Source of the DNA: an uncultured Flavobacteriales bacterium | Lineage (GTDB): Bacteria; Bacteroidota; Bacteroidia; Flavobacteriales; Flavobacteriaceae | Length of the DNA stretch: 61,719 nt | NCBI GenBank assembly: GCA_913058295.1 | Contig: CAJXRD010000012.1 | Coordinates: forward strand, 1 to 61,719 | Reading direction: 5' to 3' | Part shown: positions 9,046 through 21,000 of the stretch, one piece after another | Position numbering within the stretch: the stretch's first letter is position 1 | How the letters are laid out: each line of letters starts with the position of its first letter | The notes under the pieces: generated by a model | Told to the model about the DNA's origin: nothing | What the model saw: only the letters and a program-made list of their open reading frames with translations | Databases searched by the model: none | Made by a program: the position numbers and the translations under genes

Positions 9046-9711
9046 ATGAAAAATTTAATTTTTACAATCGCAATGGGACTAATTTTACTTACTTCTTGTA
9101 GTAAAGATGATTCCTTAGAACAAACTGAATTACAAACTATTGACTCTGTATATATTTTGAATCAATCTAATAATACACCCAATTGGGATACTATGGTCAT
9201 AGATAGTCCACAAAATAGCGCCAATTATGCCTATGAGCAGAACAACTCTAATCGTCATAGTATAGAAGGTTTATATATGTCTCCTCCACAAAACGGATTG
9301 ACAATACAATGGACAGGATCACAAACAGGTGATAGAACTTATGGGGTAGCTGAATTTAAACAAATATCACCAAGTTTTAATTTTCACTTTAAAATGAAAA
9401 CCGAATGTATATCTGTAGATGGAAATGAAGCAGTATATGGAGGTGTTATTACTCAAATAGTATCTCTTTTAGGTGACGTACCTCTTATTGAAGAAGGGTG
9501 GAGATATTATTTTAAAGTGATTGATAATGGAGAAGGTGGGATACCTGGAGGGATTATTCCTAGTGATCAATTAAGTAACATGACCATTTTTGCACCTCCA
9601 GGGATACCACTTCTTTGCAACGGTTATTCACCATCAAGTTATATCTGGTCTTCTCAAGGATATACAGATGTCTATGAACCTGGGTTTGTAATAGTAGGGC
9701 AGGTTAACTAA
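9046..9711 (+). CDS. Small lipoprotein, paralogue B
   Basis: A 221-residue paralogue of the neighbouring genes, with the same signal (LLTSC, then SKDDSLEQTELQT) and the same core: TECISVDGNEAVYGGVIT, GWRYYFKVIDNG, DQLSN, LLCN. The signal and first 30 mature residues are almost invariant among the three copies, while the middle (residues about 45-90) varies most. It ends directly before the downstream repeat and hairpin terminator at 9820-9849. No function is known to me. Confidence 0.78.
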   Translation: MKNLIFTIAMGLILLTSCSKDDSLEQTELQTIDSVYILNQSNNTPNWDTMVIDSPQNSANYAYEQNNSNRHSIEGLYMSPPQNGLTIQWTGSQTGDRTYGVAEFKQISPSFNFHFKMKTECISVDGNEAVYGGVITQIVSLLGDVPLIEEGWRYYFKVIDNGEGGIPGGIIPSDQLSNMTIFAPPGIPLLCNGYSPSSYIWSSQGYTDVYEPGFVIVGQVN

Positions 9712-9849
9712 GCATTTTATTTGTGGAGATAGTTTAAGTTTAATAGCAAGTTTCTCTATAATACAGATAGAAATCAAATATTTAGCAGAGACAATTTTTT
9801 AGGTGCCACAAATAAATAGAAAAGGAATTACAGCAATGTGATTCCTTTT
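9709..9849 (+). repeat. Downstream repeat with terminator, copy 1
   Basis: About 140 bp after paralogue B that recurs after paralogue C (10761-10903). Both begin at the stop codon with TAAGCATTTTATTTGTGGAG and end in the same hairpin. Together with the upstream repeat this shows that a complete promoter-gene-terminator unit was duplicated. The stretch from 9850 to 9906 between the units holds nothing clear. Confidence 0.82.
9820..9849 (+). terminator. Rho-independent terminator after lipoprotein B
   Basis: A 13-bp stem (one G-T pair) closes a GCAA tetraloop: AAAAGGAATTACA, GCAA, then TGTGATTCCTTTT, followed by T-rich sequence. The identical hairpin follows paralogue C. Confidence 0.85.
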
Positions 9850-9906
9850 TAATGTCTTTTATTTTCTAATTATGAAGAAAGACAATAGTCTAATCGATTT
9901 AATAAC

Positions 9907-9960
9907 AGGGTAAACCCTTATTCTTTTAGGGGTATTTTTCAGACAATTATAGGGTATACG
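9907..9960. promoter_or_regulatory. Second array of phased GGGTA sites
   Basis: Three elements, AGGGTAAACCCTTA, AGGGGTATTT and AGGGTATACGG, start 21 and 23 bp apart, the same spacings as the matching elements at 8166-8220. They precede the third lipoprotein gene. Surrounding bases differ more than the sites do, which argues that the sites are under selection. Confidence 0.55.
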
Positions 9961-9970
9961 GGCTAAAATC

Positions 9971-10106
9971 TACTTGCTATTTGCTTCAACTTTGTACCAT
10001 AGAATAAAACATATTCTAAGTGGTGTAAACCGAAAAACCATTTTTCAGATTCTATAAGAACTCAAGAAAAGAAACAGAGTAGGTTAAAATTCAAAATCAA
10101 TTAATT
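9971..10106 (+). repeat. Upstream leader repeat, copy 2
   Basis: Near-identical to 8231-8360, with one short insertion near ATAAGAACTCAAG. It places paralogue C under its own promoter, separate from the A-B pair. Confidence 0.8.
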
Positions 10107-10763
10107 ATGAAAAATTTAATTTTTACAATCGCACTAACAAGTATCTTATTAACTTCATGTAGTAAAGACGATAGCTTGGAACAAACCGAATTACAAACTA
10201 TGGATTCTGTTTATGTTTTAAATCAATTTAATGACAGCGCAACTTGGGAAACTCAGGTATTAGATAACTCTCAAAATGCTGCCAATTTTGCTTATGAAGA
10301 TCCTAATATTTCTTATAGAACAAATACTACGGGTTTTTATAATCCTTCCTCTCGAAATGGAATGACATTACAATGGGATGGAACGTCAACCATTCAAGGA
10401 TTTCAAGGAAGAGCTGTGTTTAAACAAACAACACCAAATTTTAGTTTACATTTTAATATGGAAACTGAATGTATTACTGTGGATGGTAACATGGCAGTTT
10501 ATGGAGGTATCGTTACTCAAGTAATAGAACTTTCAGGAGATGCACCAATTATTGGAGTGGGATGGCACTTTTATTTTAAAGTGATAGATTCTAATTCTGA
10601 TGAATCTGTTAACCACGATCAAATTGCAAACAAAACAATTTTTGCTTCCCCCAGTTCACCTTCCTTATGTAATGCTTATTTACCCAATCATATTATTTGG
10701 TCCTCTCAAGGATATACAGATGTTATAGAACCAGGATTTGTAATAGTAGAGCAGCTTAATTAA
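10107..10763 (+). CDS. Small lipoprotein, paralogue C
   Basis: A 218-residue member of the same family: lipobox LLTSC, SKDDSLEQTELQT, TECITVDGNMAVYGGIVT, GWHFYFKVID, DQIAN, SLCN, and an end nearly the same as paralogue B (WSSQGYTDV, EPGFVIV). The gene has its own copy of the leader and the terminator. Its end resembles B and its leader matches the one before A, so the array probably grew by unequal exchange between units. Confidence 0.78.
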   Translation: MKNLIFTIALTSILLTSCSKDDSLEQTELQTMDSVYVLNQFNDSATWETQVLDNSQNAANFAYEDPNISYRTNTTGFYNPSSRNGMTLQWDGTSTIQGFQGRAVFKQTTPNFSLHFNMETECITVDGNMAVYGGIVTQVIELSGDAPIIGVGWHFYFKVIDSNSDESVNHDQIANKTIFASPSSPSLCNAYLPNHIIWSSQGYTDVIEPGFVIVEQLN

Positions 10764-10903
10764 GCATTTTATTTGTGGAGATAGTTTAAGTTTTTAATAG
10801 TAAGTTTCTCTTAAATACAGAAAGAAAATATATATTTAGCAGAGACAATTTTTTAAGGTACCACAAATAATAGAAAAGGAATTACAGCAATGTGATTCCT
10901 TTT
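10761..10903 (+). repeat. Downstream repeat with terminator, copy 2
   Basis: Matches 9709-9849 after the stop codon of paralogue C, with a few short insertions and deletions. It contains the same hairpin. Confidence 0.82.
10874..10903 (+). terminator. Rho-independent terminator after lipoprotein C
   Basis: Same 13-bp stem and GCAA loop as at 9820-9849. A second, AT-only hairpin (12-bp arms at 10901-10912 and 10918-10929) follows directly. Confidence 0.85.
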
Positions 10904-10933
10904 TGTTTTATAAAAATTATAAAACAAAAAAAA

Positions 10934-10953
10934 CCAACCTAAAAAAAGATTGG
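10934..10953 (-). terminator. Terminator for the PorP/SprF operon
   Basis: Read leftward, CCAATCT and AGGTTGG pair over 7 bp around an A/T loop and are followed by eight T. It lies about 70 bp past the stop of the PorP gene. The same hairpin design ends the tRNA-Asn gene at 28078-28101. Confidence 0.75.
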
Positions 10954-11022
10954 GTAAATGCTAATATCTATATGGCCTCAAACCTATTAACATTTTCTTT
11001 TATGTTTTTTTGATTCTCTATT

Positions 11023-12009
11023 TTATTGATAGAGTTTGTTACCCATTTTCCATTTCCCTTCTGTACATGGACATTCACTTAAGGATTGAAGTATATCAAA
11101 GCCAATAGTAATTGCATGTGTACCCGAATTATAACCCGTTAATCCATTGATTGTTATTTGGTATGCATAAGCGACGTAAAAGAAAGATTTTTTAAGCCCC
11201 ACCATAGGACCAATATTTAATGGGTTCATAAACTGGTCGTTCAAAAAACGATAGGAAGCTCCTACCCAATAGAAATCATTTTTTGCATTAAATTTTCTAT
11301 ACTTAAAGTTTAAATCGGTACTCGATCTTCCATCACTGGTAAATACTTGAATAAAGGCAGAAGGTTCAAATTCAGAATAATTAGACCCCTGAATAGTATA
11401 ACCTGAATAAAATTGAAGGTTAAGAAGTGAGTTTGGTTCTATGTCTGAAAATGAATCCACATCCTTGGATAGAATATTATTCGCATTTGCACTCAACCAA
11501 AAACTCTTAAATCTATAAAGAGCTCCTATATCAAAGTTATTATTTACTATAGAGCGATCATCGGTAACTGCCGGATCTATTGTGGGATCATCATGTGTAG
11601 TCTCAAAATTTTCAATAGCAATTCTAAACGTATTAATGTTATAAGATACCCCTAAAGACAAATATTGTTCGGTTGTAAAACCTAATATTAGGTGATGGGC
11701 AAAAGAAAATTTTATTCCTTTTTGTTCTGTGTTTCCGTTTCTATCATTGTAGGCAGATACACCAGCTCCAGAACGACCTCCAACTCTAATATCCGCGTAT
11801 AAAGCTTGGTTTTGTGGCGCATTTTTAATACCCACCCATTGTGACAAACCATTGAGTCTTACTCTAAAATTATTGCCAATTCCAGCAAAAGTAGGGGATA
11901 CAACAAAATCATTATCTGCTAAATATTGGGTAAATACGGGCAAGTTAAGTTCTTGACCAAAGCTTTGGAATGCGATTAATATGAACAGGTATTTTAGTGT
12001 TTTTTTCAT
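11023..12009 (-). CDS. PorP/SprF-family T9SS outer-membrane protein
   Basis: A 328-residue beta-barrel of the PorP/SprF family, which assists secretion or surface attachment of T9SS type B cargo such as SprB. A signal peptide ending FQSFGQ is followed by the family start LPVFTQYLADNDFVVSPTFAG and SQWVGIKNAPQ, then alternating amphipathic strands typical of outer-membrane barrels. The C terminus is unusual in ending with a Cys-containing tail (LSECPCTEGKWKMG). It lies 47 bp after the giant adhesin gene in the same direction, the usual order of adhesin then SprF-like partner. Confidence 0.9.
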   Translation of the reverse strand: MKKTLKYLFILIAFQSFGQELNLPVFTQYLADNDFVVSPTFAGIGNNFRVRLNGLSQWVGIKNAPQNQALYADIRVGGRSGAGVSAYNDRNGNTEQKGIKFSFAHHLILGFTTEQYLSLGVSYNINTFRIAIENFETTHDDPTIDPAVTDDRSIVNNNFDIGALYRFKSFWLSANANNILSKDVDSFSDIEPNSLLNLQFYSGYTIQGSNYSEFEPSAFIQVFTSDGRSSTDLNFKYRKFNAKNDFYWVGASYRFLNDQFMNPLNIGPMVGLKKSFFYVAYAYQITINGLTGYNSGTHAITIGFDILQSLSECPCTEGKWKMGNKLYQ

Positions 12010-12056
12010 AAGAATAAGTTTAGAGTAACGGTTAAGTTCATGAATTGGCTATACTA

Positions 12057-15000
12057 TTACCTATATAGTGTGAAGTGCCCAACAAAATCACGGTTATTAT
12101 CTTGTTCACCGGTTTCAACAACATACCAATAATCTCCAGCGGGGAGGTCATTATTATTATAGGTGCCATACCATTTCTCGCCTTTACGCAAGTTTGCAAC
12201 TTTTCGTCCGTAGCGGTCATAGATAGAAAATGTAAGATTCGGATAGTTTGCTGCACATCCTACGGTCCATCCATCATTAACTCCATCCTCATTAGGGGTA
12301 AAATAATTGGGGATACAGATGTCGATAAAGTCTTGAATAATTATTGCTGAAGCCATACAACCATTAGTATCGGTTGCAGTAATTTCAAAGGCACCAGAAT
12401 CTGTGATGGTGAATATATTTTCATCCCCATAATCTATTTGATTCATCGTGTAAACATATTCTCCAGAACCACCACTAGCATTCGCTATAATTTCATTAAT
12501 ATCTCCTTCTTCTAATGTTAGCCCTACAGGAGTAGTTGTTTCAATATCAAAAAACTCTGTAATTATAATACAACCATTCTCATGCCTTACGGTAATAAAA
12601 TTATCGATACTTGGCTCTATGTTTGTAAACACATTGCTACTTTGAAAGGGCTCATTATTTAATGAATACTCTAATTGTGCAATGTCTACAAGATTCTCAT
12701 CAACAATAACACTAACGACACTTGTTGTTATATTACCAACACATTCAATTCCTATATCAAGAGCTGGTTCTATAAATGCAGATTCCGGAAAAGTAATGTT
12801 CCATTCAGATTCACAGCCTAGTATATCCCGTATGTAGACTACGTGATCTCCACCACTTAAGTTATCAAAATCAAAAAGGCTTTGGTCAAGTTCTCCTGTT
12901 AAATATTCCCCATCATAATCGTCTAAACTTACACTATATGGAAGGGTTCCACCTTCAATATCTATACTAAAAAATCCATTTTGATCCCCTGCACAAATCT
13001 CCGGAATAATAGAATCTGCAACAATGGTAATTAGCACTGCAAGAGGTTCTAAAATTTCAAAATTAAAGGTTAGAAAACATCCCAGCTGATCTTGTACAAT
13101 TACATCGTAAAATCCAGGCGATAGGTTTTCGAAAATATTAGTGTCAAAAAACTGATTCAAATTAGGTGAAATAGCATATTTAATAATTCCTGATCCACCA
13201 TTTGCAAGGATTTCAAGACTACCGTTATTTTCACCATTACAAAGAACATCGGTAACTACAAATGTTGTTTCTAAAGCAGTTTCAGGTTCGGTAATAGTTA
13301 TTTGTTCTGAAGTAATTAAGCAATCTCCACTTTCCACATAAACTACATAAGTCCCTTCTGTTAATCCCGTAAATATTCCTGGGCTGTTTTGTTCTGCAGG
13401 AATAGTGTTTCCAAATATATCTTGCAAAAGATAAACATAGTCTCCAAGTCCTCCTAAAGCAGTTGCTTCTATTACTCCAGTATTATCACCCGCACAGTTT
13501 ATTTCTGGATCGGCAGACACTAAAACTACTTCTAGAGTAGGAAGTGGATCAATAGTTATTTCATTGGAAACATTCGCAATACAACCATTGACATCCCTTA
13601 CGAAATAATTAAAAGTTCCTTCAGAAACAATAAACGTAATGGAACTTGTAAATGTGCCTAAAATTGTAGTGAAATCTTCGGTATTACTATACTCGTAAGT
13701 ACCTGTTCCACCTGAAGCACTCAACGTAAGTTCTGCATCGATTAAACAGGTTGGGGTAACAGCAGCCACTAAACTGGATACTATTTGTTCGGGCTGATTA
13801 ATCGTAACTGGCAATGAATTAAAGATACAATCATAGCCATCTGTAATAGTTACAGAGTATACTCCTGCGCCCAAGCCTTCAAATACATTGGATGTCTGAG
13901 GACCAGAAGTCGTTTGACTTGGTGATTCCATAATTAGCGTATAGATATAATTGCCAACTTGACCACCCGTTATATTTTCAACGGTAAGAATTGCATTCTG
14001 ATCGTTAAAACAAGATAACATGTTGGTGTTTGGAACAAAATCAGCATCAATAGGTTCTGGCTCCATTAGTATTATATCTTCCGATTCTATACATCCATTG
14101 GCATCTCTAGTATTTACTGTATAAGATCCTGCACTTAGGTCCGTAAATGAGTTGTTTTCTGAATATGGAATGGTTACATCCCCTGTTAATTCATATTCAT
14201 AAGGGTTTGTTCCTCCACTTGCAAGTGCTGTAATTACACCTTGGCTATTATTACAGGTAACATTTGAAGTTTCAGATATTTCTAATAGCAATGGTATTGG
14301 CGGAGATCCGATAGTTACTACATTAGAACTTGTAGTACAAAATGGAGTTTCCGTTTCAACAATATCTACAGAATAATTGCCAGAAGGCAATCCAGTAATT
14401 AGTTCTGGATTTGTTGAAGTGTTTGCTATAACAGGACTTCCGATTGGTATGCCTGTACCATCCAACAATTGGTAGGTATATGCTCCAATATAACCTGAAA
14501 TGGTTAATTCTAATTCCCCATTAGTATCCCCAAAACAGTCATTTATTTCTGTTGTATTTAATACTGCATCGATTTCATCAAAAGGAAGCACTATAAATGG
14601 ATTGGTTAAAAAGTAACAGTTCGTATCCAAATCGTTTACTTGATAATAATAAGTTCCCGGTGCTGAGATATCAAAAATATTAGACGATTGTGGTATACCA
14701 TCTGGTAAAAGTTGGTAGGTGAAATTTCCTGAGCCACCAGTAACATTTATGGATACAGTTCCCGTTTGGTTACAATCTATAGGAGTAACAACAGCAACAG
14801 AAGCAGCCGTAATTGTTGGTAGTGGATCTATTGTTAAGGTATTCGTGGCAGTACAATTATTTGCGTCTTTAACATAAACGGTAATGAATTGAGTCGTCCC
14901 AGTATCCAAAACCTCAAACACATTCGTAGTAAAATAATTAGTGCCATTTATACTATAAGTAAAATCCGCAGTTCCTCCAACTTCAGTAATGGTTATAATG

Positions 15001-18000
15001 GAGGTAGAAACTGTATTATCAGGATTACAAGAAAAAGAAGTAGCAATTCCCGTTACTTCTAATAATAAAGGTTCATTAATAGTCACATCAGCGGTTGCTA
15101 TACATCCTCTACCTGAAGTTACTTGCACCGTATAGGTTGCAGCTGTTAAACCTGTAAAAATATTACTGGTTTGCGGAAGTACTATTATTGGTGCAGTAAT
15201 TTCATAAGTATATATAGGGTTGTTATTACCAGAAAGTAATTCCACTATAATTTCACCATCACTTCCTCCGTTACAACTTACATCTGTCACTTCGGTATTA
15301 AAAGTAACTGGAATTGCACTTTCTAAACTAACTGAAATGTCTTCAGAACAAAGAGTAACAGTATCGGTAACCGTCACCATATAAGTTCCAGAAGGAACAC
15401 CCGAAAATACATTTCCTGTCAATACTATGGAAGGCGGATTTGGGTTTATAGTATACCCATAGTTCCCAGTACCTCCAACTGCTGTTATGGTAATTTCTCC
15501 ATCATCATCGTCACAACTTGGTAAAGCGGTAACTGCAGGTGTTAATCCTAATGGTGTTTCTATAGTTACATCTACCAGGTTTCCACACCCATAAACATCA
15601 TTTACCTCAACAGAATGCGACCCTGAAGATAAATTTGTAATGGTAAATGGGAAGGATTGATTCTGAAAATCACCTCCATCCACACTTACACTATAGGGTG
15701 GTATACCTGGATTTATTAATGTAACGTCTATTTCAAATTGTCCTTCAACCGTATCACATTGATTTGTTGCGTTTGCTGTAATTTCTGGTGAAGAATCTAA
15801 ATCTACTACTTGTACTGGGCTCGTAATAATACATTCATAAGCATCCATTGCATGTACATAATAACTACCAGCATCTAAATTAAATGTACTTGCCGAATTC
15901 CAAGCTGGATCTGTAGGTAATGGAGCCCCTGGGATAGTAGTTAGTTGATATAAGTAGGGTGCAGTTCCATTTTGTGCTATCGCACTAATGACTCCAGAGC
16001 TTGGATTACAATTTGCATTTTGGTCTACCGAGGTATTTAAACTTAATAAAAAGGCAGACTCTGTAATTGAAAAAGGAGCTGTTACAATACCACAACCTGC
16101 ATTCGGCCCAGTGATTTCTTCAATCAAAACAAAATAAGTTCCGAAGGGTAAAGGACCTAGATCTGAAACAACCAATGTCCCTCCAGCTGGTATTGTACCA
16201 GTTCCAGAAATTCCAGTTGTAACTAATGATAAAGAATCAAAAATTTCATAGTTTACATCTACGGATACTCCGTACACGCTATTTATAGTGAATGAAACAT
16301 CCCCATCATCATTACCAGTACAAGTAACATTATCTGAACTTACAGCAGTAGCAGTTAAAGTTGAATTTGTTGGTATTGGCAATGAAGCAGGTTCATAATA
16401 ACTACACAGTGTAGATTCATCATATACTATAAATGTATAGGTAACCCCTGGTATTAAGCCTGTAAAAATAGTGGACTGACTACCAAGTGGGTTTTCCGGT
16501 ATCCAAGCACCTGCTGGAAGTGGATAGACAGTTCCAGGTCCTTGATATATTGCAAAGTGAAATGGTCCTGTACTTCCTAATAAGGAACTTACAGATACAG
16601 TAGCCTCACCTCCTAAGGTACAATCTACTGTACTTAAAATAACAATATCCAAATCGTCTGGAGGGGAAGCAACTAATACATCCTGAAAGAGAACAGAACA
16701 TCCATTTGAATCTACTACGTTAATTTCATATAATCCGAAATCAACAATATCAAAACTAACCGATGTGGATCCCGTAGCATTTAACTCAGAATTATTGTAT
16801 CCGTTTGAACTAGTCACGAAATAATTATAAGGAGCTGTTCCGCCTATAACACTATTAATAATGATGGATCCTTGAGAAGCACCACCTGGTCCACAGGTGA
16901 TATCAATGGTTTCGTAATCCACAATAATAGGGTCTGGTTGAACTATTGTAATAGTGTCCGTTCCAGTACAAGAATTTGCATCCGTAATGGTTATGGTATA
17001 ATCACCTGCTGGCAATCCAGAAGTTTGCGTTCCATAGTCAGTTCCTGTAGTATCGTTATTTACATTAATTTGAAATGGTGGAGTTCCCGAATTAGGTTCA
17101 ATTTCAATATCAATGGCACCATTTTCATCGCCATTACACAAAATTGGTTGGGTCTGTGTTATAAAGTCTATACTTGGTAATGTAATAGGATTTACAGTAA
17201 TAATTGGTGAAGTAGCTATACATCCACTCGCATCCGTAATTTGAAACTGGTATGTGCCAGCTGTTCCTGTCGTATATGTGAATGGAGTTCCTGTCGCTCC
17301 TAAAGGATTGAAAGGAGATCCATCTATAGATACTGCATTAGAATAAGGAGCAGTTCCTCCTGTAATGTTTCCGGTAATAAGGGCATCTGGACTTATAGTA
17401 CAATCTAAACCTTCCGTTAATAAGGCATTTACCAATAATTGTGGTGCAATGATTAAGGCAGGCAATGTTATTTCACAACCAAAAGCATCTCTTACCGTTA
17501 TCGTATAATTCCCAGGGGTTAAGTTTGAAAATATATTACTAGATTGAAAAGGTCCTCCATTAATACTGAATTCAAATGGTGCTTCCCCTGAAGTGACTTC
17601 AACAATTATTGTAGCATTATCACCCGTGTCATAACAAATATCTGATGTTATGCTAATATTTGCAGTTGGTGGATTAGGAATAGTTAAACTAAATGTATCT
17701 GTTATAATACAAGCGTTGGCGTCTTCCACTGAAATTATATAACTTCCAGCTTGCGTTAAACCTATAAATATGTTACTAGATTGTGCAGGCAGAACAGTTG
17801 TATCTGGTAAGGTAAGTGTATATAAATATCCTCCCCAGCCACCTGAGGCATTAATTATTGCACTACCACTTGTAATACAGGTAATAGGAGATATTTCTAC
17901 GGAAATTATTAAAGGGTTTACTGGTTCATTTACAGTTGCCATGGCAGTTGCCTCACAATTTGTTGTCAAATCCGTCACAACTATTGTATAATCCCCGGCA

Positions 18001-21000
18001 TTAAGCCCAGTTAAAATAATAGGAGATGTTCCCGTTACCGGAGCACTACCATTGATGCTATATTCAAAAGATGTAGTTCCCGAAACGATAAATTGAATAG
18101 ATCCATTCGAATCTCCGACACAACTAACATCGTTCAAGGTTTCACTAAAAATATCTATCGCAGGTAATGGTTCGATTGCATAGGATTCACTGTAGGTACA
18201 ATCATTTGCATCCTTAACCTGAAACGTATAGATATCTGGAACTAAATCTGTAAAAACATTGGAACTTTGATAAGGAGTAGCTGCTGAGGCTGGAGCAATT
18301 ATTTGATATTCTAATGGAATAACTCCTCCAGTGGTTCCTGTTATTGTTACCGTAACCGTATTTGTTGGACAAGTTAAAGGAGTATTGCTAAAAAATAAAT
18401 CCGTCGGTGGATCTAAAGGCGGGATTGTAATTTCATTTGTAATAAAAGTACAATCATTTGCGTCCCTAATAACAACAGTATATGTACCATTGGTTAAGTT
18501 AGCGAATATTGGACTCGACTGAAAATTTATGCCATCAATACTATACATATATGGTGGAGTACCTCCTGCAACATTTGTAACCGTAATAGTTCCCGTTGCA
18601 GTACAAGTATATGGTGCTGTTAATTCTGCAATACCAGATATAGCTGTAGTTGCATTAATTGTGATGATTTCTGGATCTGTTAAACAAACAGATGGACCAT
18701 TGGTATATTCAACTAAAACATCATAATTTCCAATTGCAAGAGAAGTAAACAAAGGAGAATTAAAAAAAGTAAGTCCGCCGTCGATACTATATCGAAGACT
18801 ATTACCGTTGGGGTTAATTACATCAAAAGTAATGGTTCCAGTATCTCCGGCATCTGCACATAAAATATCTGTTTTAATAACATTGTACTCTGGTGCTGGA
18901 ATTACTTCAATTGTAATGCTAGTGTTTGCACTACAGTTATTAGAATCTACAACCATTATATCATAAACTCCAGCTGCTGTAACTACATATTCTGGAACAG
19001 TTTGAAAAACGGTGGTGCTATTTATAAAATAGAAATAAGGAGCAGTTCCCCCTATCGGATAGATCGTAATCTCGCCATCAGTACAAGTTAAAGGAATTGT
19101 TATTGCCGCAGTTACAGTTAACAATGGTGGATCAATAATTATGATCTCTTGTGTATCCATGCATCCATCTTCTGTTTCTACAATAGCTGTATATGTTCCA
19201 GGGTTTAAATTCTCAAAAACGTAATTGTTTTCAATAATTGGTCCTACACTATTGACTAAAGTTCCTCCAGAATAAAGAGAAAAATAATACTGTGGTTCTG
19301 CATCATTAGCTGCTAAATAAATACTACCCAAATCCCCATTACAAAGAGGCTGGTTTATAGTAGTTGAAACTGTAAAATCTCTCGCTCTAACCAAAACATC
19401 AGGAATCGTAAATACACAGGCATTCGCAGGAACACCAACTTGTTGTACATAAACTGTATATAATCCTGGCGTATTTATTGAAAAGAAATTACTGCTTTGA
19501 TAGTTTGCTCCGTCCAAGCTATACTCATAGCCACTAGGCACATTACCCACCGTAATACTTCCGGGAGTTGTACATATAATATCGGTTACTGTAACTGTTG
19601 GATCTAGAAGGTTTTGATAAACATTAAAGTAGAATTGATTGAAACATCCACCCTCATAATTAATGGTTAATCTAAACTGACCTGAGGTATCTGCGGTAAA
19701 GTCATCACCTGTTCCGACTTGATTCCAAGTACAGGTATTGTTTTCGTTTGCACAATCCGTATTTCCTACTGGAGGACAACTAGATTCGTCCAATTTTTCC
19801 CAGATAATTGTTACTGCACTGGCTACATCTGTTGTTATTTCTCTAAAATCATCTTCGCCACATAAATATATATTTGGTAATAACTTACCATCATTCGGAC
19901 AGATAACTACTTCATCTGCAAAAGGAATTACAGGATTTGTAACGTTACTTCCATATAGTGTAACATCATATTCTTGGACAATAGATCTACAAGGGGCAAG
20001 TGCTGTATTAAAAGAATAATAAATTCCTGTTTGAGTTACTGTTATTGTTTGTCCAGTTCCTATAACTGGTGTACCCGTTGGACTTGTTGACCAAGAATAA
20101 GAATCGTATCCATCTGCAGCTGTCAAATCTATACTTTGACCACATAGAATCTCATTCTGTGAAAATACACAATCGTCAAGATCTGCTAAAAAATTAGTAG
20201 CTTGAGGTGTAATAAGACATCCCGTATTTGTATTAATACTAGGGTCATCTGATATTATAAAATCTGGATTAAGAGTACCTTGATAAGTAGCATATGCCTG
20301 GTTATTAATAATATTTGAACAAGCTTCTGCCAGTTGTTGACAGGTATCTACAACTTGAACCTCAATTCGGATTTCATATACCGGATCATTCTCTTCCACC
20401 AAATAATCTTCGATAGCAAATACTAATTCTCGTGTTGTAGGGTCATAACTAGCTACAGTTACTCCTGCAGGCAAGACTAAATCTATAGGGTAATCGAAAA
20501 TTATATTTATAGGTAATATATCTCTAATAGTAAAATTGGTTGCATTATCGTTTCCTGTGTTTTGAAAACCTATCACATAATTTAACTCCTGACCAAGGTT
20601 CACTGTTTGACCCCCAATATTATTACCAAACTCATCTTCAACAATTTTGGTAAGTACAATGTTTGGTTCAATTATTTCTACTGCAAAAGCAATAAAGTAT
20701 TGAAAATAAGTATCCCCACTAGTTTCTAATCTAACAGTAGCCGAAGTAGCATCATTAGCAATTACTGTATTTCCAGGGTTTGGCACACTCATTACCCCTG
20801 TGTCAAAACCAAGTGTATTGGTACTGTTAGGGTTTCTGTTATCAACAGGTAAGGCACTTAATTGGGTTACCGAACTATTGAAGTAGTTATTGGCTGGGCG
20901 ATCCACTGTAGAAAGGGTAGTTCCATTTAGTTTTAAACGATCTCCGGTGATTGGTTTGTCCCCTTCTAATGTAGCAAATGCGAAATTTGCCCTTACTGGT

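Noticed and set aside
9866-9914. Possible remnant of a fourth lipoprotein gene (ATGAAGAAAGACAATAGTCT)
   Set aside because: It has a start-like TAATTATGAA and a KDNSL phrase resembling KDDSL, but the match is only a few codons before a stop, too short to support a pseudogene call.
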